From Candidatus Omnitrophota bacterium (GTDB taxonomy: Bacteria; Omnitrophota; Gorgyraeia; Zapsychrales; JANLHA01): a stretch of 8,594 nt of DNA. The notes below the pieces were generated by a model. That model was not told where the DNA came from, did not search any database, and was given only the letters and a program-made list of their open reading frames with translations. Below, piece by piece: positions 1-5,649 of the stretch. Both the position numbers and the translations under genes were made by a program. The stretch spans positions 1 to 8,594 of the forward strand of contig JAHFFS010000051.1 in assembly GCA_023247815.1 (NCBI GenBank), in the 5' to 3' direction. Each line of letters begins with the position of its first letter. The first letter of the stretch is position 1.

Positions 1-2193
1 ACTTCCGTTAATAGTTCCATGGCACCACTATTCAACAAACCCATTATTCAGTGGTGTCGTCGCTGCAGTTGCGAGCATACTGCCTACTTTCATATTATCT
101 TTCATCCAGCATTGGTTACCGATTTGAACCGTTGCATAAGAATTTCCGCTGCTGTCAGTAATCGAACTAACACCACAAATAAAATCTAAAGATAAAGCTT
201 TTGTCCCTCCCGCGGTACGAATGCGAAACTTAGATGCTAAAGGACTCGTAGTATCAATCAAAACAATTCCTCTTTCTCCTGAATTCTGAGTCTTGATCTT
301 GAGAGGCGAGGTGGGGGGACTACTCGTCTCACAAGCAAATTTGACAACTTGACTCCCATCATACCCTCGTAGCCCGCAATCAGAAGTGAGGGGGACACAG
401 GGTTGACCCGGGGTTGGGCAGGAATACCCCGCTTCAAGCTCACACAATGTGGGAGTACACCCATCCAACCCGGCTGTATTGCCATCATCACATTCCTCTC
501 CCAATTCGATAATCCCATTGCCACACTCGGCCGTTTTTTGCACATAAAATTTCATACCCGCCGGGTTCATATAACAAGTATCAGTTGATGGAGTGTAACA
601 ATTGGGAGTGACAATCACAAAGAGTTTCCCATCGGCCGTTTGGGATGATAATCCAGAAACCGTTCCTTCAACATTCCCGCTATTGTTCAAATAAAAAGTG
701 GATGTTACTCCATCAAAATCTGTTAATTGCCATGTGGACCCAGAATTATTGATCGCGATGTATTTAATGGTATCAACTCCAGGAGGCACATCGATCGAAA
801 AAGTGACCAAACCCCGATGCCCATTACCCGCCCTACATCCCCAGGATTGATCACTTGGCTCCCACCAATACATATCGGCTGTCATACCAGTAATACTCGG
901 TAAGGGGGCTGCGGCATGATCATCGTAGTAGTAGGCTAATGTACTTAGATTACATTGTTTGTAACCAGCGGCACACGGACCTGTACCATAATTGTACAAT
1001 CTAAAATTGTGGCTGGTCGTATCTTCCACAAAATCAATACAGTCGATCGCCCTGTACCCAGTTGGATCCGGAATATCGGAACGATAAGCCGAGCAATATC
1101 CCGCCCCTCCTTTTAAAACATATAATGAATCTAACATTTCGGTTGATACCAAGCCATTCTGATCCGTTGCCGTCGCAACACAAACCAAAAAATCATCCTG
1201 ATTTAAAGCAGATTCTTGAATGACATAAGACATGGTTGTCCCCGGATCTCTTGCTGCCCAATTATTGATTAAAGCCGAAGTAAAAGAATGTATCAAACTT
1301 CCATTCTGATAGATATAAAAACGGAAACGCACTTGGTCATAGGTTGAATCCTTATCATCTGCTTTAGCCGAACAGGAAAGAGTTCTAGTTGTTGTGCTCA
1401 TCTCAGAAAAAAACGCATTCACTTCTGTCAATTGCGGAGGAGAGTTCTGAATCGTCGTAGTGACTGTTTGATTCCCTGATGAATCATAAACTTTGCATGA
1501 CCATACCGCCCCCGTCGTAATATTCTTATCCGTAGCCAGGGACCCCAAAAGAACATTCGTATCTATAGTCGCGTTGATTTCTCCTGAAGAAACATAATTT
1601 CCCGATGAAATCCTCCACACAATAAGACCGTCGGCAACGACATTTGCTCTACAGTCCAATTGTTCGCGAATATAATTATTACCGGAAGAAGAATTAAATG
1701 TAATATTGTCCACGGTTCCAAAAGAATTCGTTTTTGTTCCTCTCACCGAGGTGGTCAGTGACGCCACTAATCCTGCATGAATATCATCATTGGTTCCAGA
1801 AAACTTATTCTTAATGGTGATCGGCACCTGACCAATGACGGACTCCGCATTGGTCAATACTCGACTTAAAGTAACAGAATTGGTCCCCGAGACAGCTATT
1901 TCCGTGCTTCCGATAAAAAAACGCAATCGGTCCATTTGACTTCCAGAGTATTGCAATTGAATTTCATTAACATTTACAGGAAACTCAACTGTAAAATAAA
2001 CTTCACCATCTGCTCTGTCGATTCTCATATCATTGGATCTAAAGCTTGCCCGACGAATAAACGTAAAGTTTTGAGGCAGATTGGGATCTCCACTTTTGAA
2101 ATAATAGGTTTTTACCGGAGTCCAGCTTTGGGCATAAACACTGGCTGGAGAAAAAAAGGCAAGAAGCAGAATAAAAAGAAGTGATTTCTTCAT
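1..2193 (-). CDS. Large secreted surface protein with DUF4215 and FISUMP domains, interrupted by an in-frame TAG; 3' end outside the window
   Basis: The first reading segment (2193 to 28) gives 721 residues and ends in TAG at 30-28. The N-terminus is a clear Sec signal peptide: two Lys, a hydrophobic core, then VYA before Q22. About 530 residues of unrecognised, Ser/Thr/Asn-rich extracellular sequence with scattered Cys follow. Residues ~557-599 carry the Cys-rich DUF4215/Myxo-type pattern (CGNGIIELGEECDDGN). From ~676 a Fibrobacter major paralogous (FISUMP) motif begins (DSSGNSYATVQIGNQCWM). That domain normally continues with a basic residue and an aromatic-Cys pair after NNG-x-(I/V)-E. Here NNGFVE is followed by TAG, then in-frame WCHGTINGS open to position 1. 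The start is ATG with AAGGAAGAG just upstream, 19 bp after the MFS gene, so co-transcription is possible. The likely location is the cell surface or outer membrane; function is unknown. It may be a pseudogene, a read-through gene or a sequencing error. Confidence 0.75.
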
Positions 2194-2212
2194 CTCTTCC
2201 TTTAGCGCGAGT

Positions 2213-3490
2213 TTAAATCTTTTTCTCTTCGATCACCAAATCACCACCATCACGATAACGAATCAGTCCTAGCAATCCGATCAAGGCAAAAAGAATCCCC
2301 ACCGCTACCAAAATCCTGACCGGAGGCACATAATTGATCAGCCAAGAACTGATCAACATCGCGACCAGAAAAGAAAAATGGATCACAATTTCTAAAGCCG
2401 TGAAAACCTTACCCCGCATCGATTCATTACTCACCAAATGAACAATGGTGTTGGAGGCAATAAAGATGGGACCAACGACCAAACCCAAAATGAGGGCCAG
2501 AGAAGCAGCTAATATCAAATTAGGATTTCTATCGACGACCAAAGCAAAAATATTGATCATTAAACCGCCGAGAATCAAACAATAAAAAATTGTTTTATAC
2601 CAGACCACCTGCTTTCCCACACGGCCATACCCCAAGACGCCTAAAAATAACCCTATCCCCAGAAAAACCGCCAGGACTCCTAAATCCTTAGTAACACTAT
2701 GAAAGGCCTGCTGGATAAAGATGATAATCACGACGTAAATAGCGCCCGCCGCCGCCAATAAAATAAAAAGCATATTGATCACAAAACGGATTTCCTTTTT
2801 GCTGGTAAGGTATTGCAAGCCTTCCTTGATTTCGGCGATCACCGACTTCTCGATTCGAATGAATTCTTTTCCTTTGCTGAGGATTTTCTTTCGGTCCAAC
2901 TGCAGGTTAAAATCTTTTTTGATCGACATGATCAGCAATCCAGAAAGGAAAAATGTGATGGCGTCACCGATGAATCCACCTTGCGCTCCGACGCGGTCAA
3001 CCAAGAGCCCGCCGGCGGAACAGCCCAAAACAAAGGCGATCATTCCCGTCGTCGTGATCAAAGAATTCGCCGTTAAAAGATGCTCTTTGGGGACCAGGTC
3101 AGGAATGATCGACATCTTGGCGGGAACATGGAAGCGGCTGAAACAGAAAATGAGAAACACCAAAACATAAATCGGCAGCATGGAATCCGTCATGAGCCGC
3201 GTCAGGCAAATACAAACAACCAAGAAACTTCGCACAATGTCGCAAACAAACAAGGTTTGCCGATGGTTCCAGCGATCGACGTAAACCCCAGCGATCGGGC
3301 TGACGATAAAAACCGGAATGATGGTGAAGGCCAGCAGGATGGCCAGGTCCATCGCCGAACTCTTCGTTTGCTCGGCAATCAAACCAATCAGGGCCATTTG
3401 GTTCAACCGATTTCCAAACTGCGAAATCAGCTGCGCCCACCAAAGCCGGATGAAATAGCGGTTTTTGTAGTCAGTGATAAAATTGATCAT
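2213..3490 (-). CDS. MFS transporter, MFS_3/EntS-like exporter group
   Basis: This 425-residue, strongly hydrophobic protein has the usual length and spacing of a 12-helix major facilitator transporter. Residues 68-77 form motif A of the loop between helices 2 and 3 (GVYVDRWNHR, matching G-x-x-x-D-R-x-x-x-R). Residues ~118-143 match the conserved stretch of the EntS/MFS_3 type (F-x-P-A..PDLVP..L..ANSL), with HVPAK in place of the more usual F/Y-x-PA. A second GLLVDRVG element lies at 161-168. By family it is an inner-membrane proton-coupled exporter; the substrate (drug, siderophore or lipid) cannot be read from sequence. The start ATG is chosen because NRYFIRLWWAQLISQFGNRLNQMALIGLI is the normal family N-terminus. 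No good Shine-Dalgarno precedes it, and the predicted leader is only about 15 nt. It is followed after 19 bp by the surface protein gene. Confidence 0.88.
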   Translation of the reverse strand: MINFITDYKNRYFIRLWWAQLISQFGNRLNQMALIGLIAEQTKSSAMDLAILLAFTIIPVFIVSPIAGVYVDRWNHRQTLFVCDIVRSFLVVCICLTRLMTDSMLPIYVLVFLIFCFSRFHVPAKMSIIPDLVPKEHLLTANSLITTTGMIAFVLGCSAGGLLVDRVGAQGGFIGDAITFFLSGLLIMSIKKDFNLQLDRKKILSKGKEFIRIEKSVIAEIKEGLQYLTSKKEIRFVINMLFILLAAAGAIYVVIIIFIQQAFHSVTKDLGVLAVFLGIGLFLGVLGYGRVGKQVVWYKTIFYCLILGGLMINIFALVVDRNPNLILAASLALILGLVVGPIFIASNTIVHLVSNESMRGKVFTALEIVIHFSFLVAMLISSWLINYVPPVRILVAVGILFALIGLLGLIRYRDGGDLVIEEKKI

Positions 3491-3511
3491 GTCGCCGTTT
3501 TAACGCGGAAT

Positions 3512-3520
3512 ATTATAACA
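3512..3520 (-). promoter_or_regulatory. Extended -10 promoter of the MFS gene
   Basis: Read on the minus strand this is TGTTATAAT, an exact extended -10 element (TG-N-TATAAT). No good -35 is present: about 18 bp upstream only CTGAAT is seen. Extended -10 promoters tolerate this. Initiation would fall near 3505, giving a leader of about 15 nt before the ATG at 3490. It may drive the MFS and surface protein genes together. Confidence 0.55.
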
Positions 3521-3590
3521 CGTCGTTATTGAAGCATTCAGTGATTTGGAAGAAATTTGCGAATAAAAATTTGGAAAGGATAAAAGAAAC

Positions 3591-3666
3591 CGGTCGTTTC
3601 TTCTTACTAACAATTGTCTTCGTTAATCAATCATTAAGCTGGCGAGAGGAGTTGAACCTCCGACCC
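3591..3666 (-). repeat. Copy 1 of a 76-bp perfect direct repeat: orphan tRNA-Thr 3' end plus trailer
   Basis: This segment is identical, base for base, to 3776-3851. Positions 3666-3637 equal nucleotides 44-73 of tRNA-Thr (variable loop, T arm, acceptor 3' strand, discriminator), and 3636-3591 equal the 46 bp that follow the intact tRNA. The 5' 43 nt of the tRNA are absent, so this copy cannot make a tRNA. It resembles the truncated tRNA end left at the far side of an integrated element, or a decayed tandem duplication. Translation of the antisense of this region gives spurious short open frames. Confidence 0.93.
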
Positions 3667-3775
3667 GTCGCTCACTTCGTTTCGCTCCCCAAGGGGCTTT
3701 GCCCCTATGGCGCTCGCTTACGCTCGCTGATACCCCAAAAGCTTGGGGGAATGCTTCCCCCAAACCCCTTTGGGT
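3667..3775. repeat. 109-bp spacer packed with inverted and short direct repeats
   Basis: The spacer separates the two 76-bp repeats and matches no gene. It holds AGGGGC-TTT-GCCCCT (3692-3706), CCCCAA-AAGC-TTGGGG (3733-3748), GGGGGAA-TGC-TTCCCCC (3745-3761) and CCCAAA-CCCC-TTTGGG (3759-3774). All have perfect stems, and the last three overlap so that they would compete. CGCTCGCT occurs twice 10 bp apart (3711-3718, 3721-3728), and a CGCTCACTTCGTTTCGCT run lies at 3669-3686. The spacer is framed by the inverted heptamers CCGACCC (3660-3666) and GGGTCGG (3772-3778). None of the stems ends in a T tract, so rho-independent termination is not evident. It could be a REP/MITE-like element; the family is not recognised. 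Confidence 0.7.
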
Positions 3776-3851
3776 CGGTCGTTTCTTCTTACTAACAATT
3801 GTCTTCGTTAATCAATCATTAAGCTGGCGAGAGGAGTTGAACCTCCGACCC
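3776..3851 (-). repeat. Copy 2 of the 76-bp direct repeat, within and after the intact tRNA-Thr
   Basis: It is identical to 3591-3666 at an offset of 185 bp. The upstream boundary (3851/3852) falls exactly at nucleotide 44 of tRNA-Thr, the junction of the anticodon stem and variable loop. The downstream boundary is 46 bp past the tRNA. Identity stops abruptly at both edges, as expected for a recombination product rather than gradual divergence. Confidence 0.93.
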
Positions 3852-3894
3852 ACGATTTACGAAACCGTTGCTCTGGCCACTGAGCTACGCCAGC
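3822..3894 (-). tRNA. tRNA-Thr (anticodon CGT)
   Basis: The 73-nt sequence folds as a full cloverleaf. The acceptor GCTGGCG/CGCCAGC is perfect. The D stem is GCTC/GAGC. The anticodon stem ACGGT/ATCGT has one G-U pair around loop TTCGTAA, giving anticodon CGT, which reads the Thr codon ACG. The variable loop is GGGTC. The T stem GGAGG/CCTCT surrounds TTCAACT. The discriminator is T and the 3' CCA is not encoded, so CCA would be added by nucleotidyltransferase. It lies 70 bp after tRNA-Phe and probably shares its transcript. Its 3' half is duplicated downstream. Confidence 0.95.
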
Positions 3895-3964
3895 AATATT
3901 TGTTCATGTGAACGTGAAGTTTAAATAAATGACATCCCATGACATTTCAGCCGTCTGAGAAAAG

Positions 3965-4037
3965 TGCCGAGAGACGGAATTGAACCGCCGACGCAAGGAT
4001 TTTCAGTCCTTCGCTCTACCAACTGAGCTATCTCGGC
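3965..4037 (-). tRNA. tRNA-Phe (anticodon GAA)
   Basis: The 73-nt sequence folds as a cloverleaf with a perfect acceptor GCCGAGA/TCTCGGC. It has D stem GCTC/GAGC and anticodon stem AAGGA/TCCTT around loop CTGAAAA, giving anticodon GAA. The variable loop is GCGTC and the T stem GGCGG/CCGTC has one G-U pair. The discriminator is A and CCA is not encoded. It is the first gene behind the strong promoter at 4052-4080. Confidence 0.96.
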
Positions 4038-4051
4038 ACAAAAACTTCCCC

Positions 4052-4080
4052 ATTTTAGTCATCGACCTTACTGTTGTCAA
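4052..4080 (-). promoter_or_regulatory. Strong sigma-70-type promoter for the tRNA-Phe/tRNA-Thr pair
   Basis: On the minus strand a perfect -35 TTGACA (4080-4075) is followed by a 17-bp spacer and -10 TAAAAT (4057-4052), five of six consensus bases. The predicted start is near 4045, about 8 nt before tRNA-Phe. The -35 box lies 24 bp after the stop codon of the lipoprotein gene, so the tRNAs need not depend on upstream transcription. Confidence 0.82.
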
Positions 4081-4104
4081 CTGTTATGACCAATTGAGGG
4101 GGGA

Positions 4105-4509
4105 TTATTCACCAAGATGATTGACAATCTTAACATAAACATCCTGGGCAAGCTTGATCTTCGGAAAAAAGGTCTTCCTGGCCTTCACCGCCAGACGCAC
4201 AACTCCGGTCTCCACCGATTCTGCAGTCACCGTGACTTTCGTACCCTGAACAGTGGCGATGATGATCCCATTACTATCAGTATGTTCCTTGACCACACCC
4301 ATGATCGAAACAATGGTACTAGCGGCTTCCCGCACCTGACCCAATTCATACCCCGTTATCTTACCTTCAACGGTATCCGGACTGACAACATACCCACCTA
4401 AAGCTCCGACGCTGCCAACGACCAAATAAACACATCCCGTCAAAGACGCCATAAAAAGAAAAACAACAAAAGTTTTAGTAACGGATTTGACAAAACGCTG
4501 ACCAAACAT
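4105..4509 (-). CDS. DUF3568-like lipoprotein
   Basis: This 134-residue protein has a basic N-terminus, a hydrophobic segment (~12-22) and lipobox LTGC with the lipidated Cys at 26. It is therefore expected to be exported, acylated and anchored in the envelope. After the Cys come VGSVGALGGYVVSPDTVEG, then a compact alternating beta/alpha domain ending in LAVKARKTFFPKIKLAQDVYVKI. This pattern (GxxGAxGxY near the lipid anchor, VKARK...P...LAQ.vyvKI near the end) is what I recall for DUF3568, a family of unknown function; the assignment is from memory. Translation should be efficient because AGGAGGTGA sits 7 nt before the ATG. The leader carries a perfect hairpin, and the gene follows the 26-residue peptide gene in the same direction. 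As a lipoprotein it would be a substrate of the Lnt encoded in the same window. Confidence 0.85.
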   Translation of the reverse strand: MFGQRFVKSVTKTFVVFLFMASLTGCVYLVVGSVGALGGYVVSPDTVEGKITGYELGQVREAASTIVSIMGVVKEHTDSNGIIIATVQGTKVTVTAESVETGVVRLAVKARKTFFPKIKLAQDVYVKIVNHLGE

Positions 4510-4516
4510 AAAAAAT

Positions 4517-4525
4517 TCACCTCCT
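4517..4525 (-). promoter_or_regulatory. Near-perfect ribosome binding site of the lipoprotein gene
   Basis: On the minus strand AGGAGGTGA is complementary to the 16S anti-Shine-Dalgarno over nine bases and lies 7 nt from the ATG at 4509. It fixes this start and predicts high translation. Confidence 0.85.
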
Positions 4526-4557
4526 CAATGAATGATTAAAACGACGACCATCGAGCC

Positions 4558-4575
4558 GGCCTTCCAATGAAGGCC
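4558..4575 (-). other. Perfect 7-bp hairpin between the peptide gene and the lipoprotein gene
   Basis: GGCCTTC (4558-4564), a 4-nt loop (4565-4568) and GAAGGCC (4569-4575) form a GC-rich perfect stem, extendable imperfectly with flanking GC. On the minus strand no T run follows directly; the nearest TTTT is about 13 nt further. A classical rho-independent terminator is therefore doubtful. It could be a processing or mRNA-stability hairpin in the leader of the lipoprotein gene. Confidence 0.55.
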
Positions 4576-4625
4576 CGCCGAAACCGTACAAAGCTTACCA
4601 GACAACAACGGCCGGATCAATTCTC

Positions 4626-4706
4626 CTATCCCCGATTTGGTTTGCTGCCATGATTGGCCTTCTTGGAACGCCAGTTGAGTTTCCCTCGACGTTTGCGTTT
4701 ACTCAT
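4626..4706 (-). CDS. 26-residue highly basic small protein
   Basis: A short frame, below usual gene-calling limits, reads MSKRKRRGKLNWRSKKAN followed by HGSKPNRG, then TAG. Eleven of 26 residues are Lys or Arg, with one His, one Trp and no acidic residue, which fits an RNA- or ribosome-binding peptide. It is preceded by AAGGAGG with 8 nt to the ATG, among the best ribosome binding sites in the window, and by a plausible promoter with a leader of about 34 nt. The composition resembles very small ribosomal proteins such as bL36 or bTHX, but it lacks the Cys/His zinc ligands of bL36 and I do not recognise the family. The gene fills what would otherwise be an empty 280-bp gap. Confidence 0.68.
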   Translation of the reverse strand: MSKRKRRGKLNWRSKKANHGSKPNRG

Positions 4707-4746
4707 TTGAACATCCTCCTTCTCAACGAATCTGGATTTTCTCTAC

Positions 4747-4774
4747 TTTATACTCCATCCTTTCTTAAAAGCAA
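4747..4774 (-). promoter_or_regulatory. Probable promoter for the basic peptide and lipoprotein genes
   Basis: On the minus strand TTGCTT (4774-4769) and TATAAA (4752-4747) are separated by 16 bp in an AT-rich stretch starting 16 bp after the HAD stop codon. The -10 matches five of six consensus bases and the -35 matches the TTG core. Initiation near 4740 gives a leader of about 34 nt. Confidence 0.5.
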
Positions 4775-4789
4775 ATACTAAACAAAAAT

Positions 4790-5473
4790 TCATGATCCCG
4801 TTTTGAAAGCATCGGACAATTGCGAAATGCGTCGGATCACAAAATCCGGCTTTGCCGCGCTCAATTCGGAAAGGAAAGAAGATCCCGTCGTGACCGCTAC
4901 GGTCTTGATACCCGCGCGACGCCCCGCCAGGACATCAATGATCATGTCCCCCACGTAAACGGCTTCTTGCCGTCGACGAGACAATAGTTTTAAGATCGTC
5001 CGTAAAAGTTCCGGATGCGGTTTGGGATGCCTGACCTGATCAGCGCACAACACGCAATCAAAATATTCCGCGATCTTCAACTGCCGTAACACCGGCCGCG
5101 AGAACAAACTCGGCCGGTTACTGGCCACCGCCAGCTGAAACCCTTCCCTTTTCAATCTTTGTAAAATCCTTTTGGCACCGGGAAGAAGTTTGGCGTATTT
5201 TTTTAAAGCCCGCTGGTGATGCCGCCGATAATCCTTCAAGGTCGACTCAAGGTCTTTTCCGTCGACCAATCCAGAAATCAGCTGCCGATCTCCCCAACCG
5301 ACCTTTCGCTTGATAACCCCATGACTTACGGCCGAATAACCATTCTTAGTCAACGAATAATTAACGCTTTGTCTGACCGCCTGATAAGCGTCTATCAATG
5401 TGCCATCCAAATCAAAAATGACTAACTCCGTTTTCAATTTCATTTCAATGAACACCCGTTTCCAAGGGATCAA
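4790..5473 (-). CDS. HAD-superfamily hydrolase, phosphoglycolate phosphatase-like
   Basis: All four HAD motifs are visible (numbering from the TTG start). Motif I is DLDGT, with nucleophile D21 and acid/base D23. Motif II is VASN with S118. Motif III is K151 in KPHPE. Motif IV is GDMIID with D176 and D180 for magnesium. A helical cap sits between motifs I and II, as in Gph/PGMB-type phosphatases of about 215-230 residues. It should be a cytoplasmic Mg-dependent phosphatase; the substrate is not determinable. Two starts compete. TTG at 5473 overlaps the preceding stop as TTGA, like the other overlapping junctions in this gene set, with GAGAG about 6 nt upstream. ATG at 5443 would begin MKLKTELVIFDLDGT, the usual family N-terminus. 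The catalytic core is the same either way. It appears to be the last gene of the operon. Confidence 0.88.
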   Translation of the reverse strand: MIPWKRVFIEMKLKTELVIFDLDGTLIDAYQAVRQSVNYSLTKNGYSAVSHGVIKRKVGWGDRQLISGLVDGKDLESTLKDYRRHHQRALKKYAKLLPGAKRILQRLKREGFQLAVASNRPSLFSRPVLRQLKIAEYFDCVLCADQVRHPKPHPELLRTILKLLSRRRQEAVYVGDMIIDVLAGRRAGIKTVAVTTGSSFLSELSAAKPDFVIRRISQLSDAFKTGS

Positions 5474-5649
5474 CCCTTGCTCTCATCGCGGATCAAATAA
5501 AGGGCCAGCAACCCTGCTAAAGCCAAGGCCATGCCAATGACACCTTTAAAAAGCAAAACAACCTCTAGCCACCAGCTCAAAACCAAACTGATACCACCGA
5601 CCAACAACGCGCCCCCAACGACGAATAAGAATGAATTATTGAGTTTCAT
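5470..5649 (-). CDS. Small two-helix membrane protein (59 residues)
   Basis: From ATG at 5649 the product is 59 residues: a short polar start, hydrophobic segment ~7-25 rich in Gly/Val/Leu, a WWLEVV junction, hydrophobic segment ~30-53, and a charged tail (RDESKG). It is predicted to be an inner-membrane hairpin with short termini. The frame stays open upstream, but a longer start would overlap the acyltransferase end with non-hydrophobic sequence. The ATGA overlap with the acyltransferase stop makes 5649 the natural start. No Shine-Dalgarno is visible, so translation would depend on coupling. Function is unknown; the position suggests a partner or regulator of the envelope lipid genes around it. 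Confidence 0.72.
   Translation of the reverse strand: MKLNNSFLFVVGGALLVGGISLVLSWWLEVVLLFKGVIGMALALAGLLALYLIRDESKG

Noticed and set aside
258..588. Open frames inside the surface protein region on both strands
   Set aside because: They overlap the well-supported secreted protein in other frames, lack ribosome binding sites and have no recognisable motifs.
2775..3532. Several open frames of 87-150 codons overlapping the MFS gene
   Set aside because: They are shadows of a GC-balanced membrane-protein gene; the MFS frame has clear family motifs and these have none.
3667..3775. Rho-independent terminator for the tRNA transcript
   Set aside because: Stems are strong, but none is followed by a T run on the minus strand, so a classical terminator call is not supported.
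3591..3851. CRISPR array
   Set aside because: Only two repeat copies, 76 bp long and derived from a tRNA, with one 109-bp spacer and no cas genes.
3529..3911. Two plus-strand open frames (3529-3795 and 3699-3911) sharing an identical peptide segment containing SWREELNLRP
   Set aside because: The shared peptide is the antisense translation of the tRNA-Thr T arm and trailer, duplicated with the 76-bp repeat. They are artefacts, not genes.
3895..3964. Separate promoter between tRNA-Phe and tRNA-Thr
   Set aside because: The 70 bp contain an ATGTCAT direct repeat and a GTTCA/TGAAC palindrome but no -35/-10 pair at proper spacing; co-transcription from the upstream promoter is simpler.
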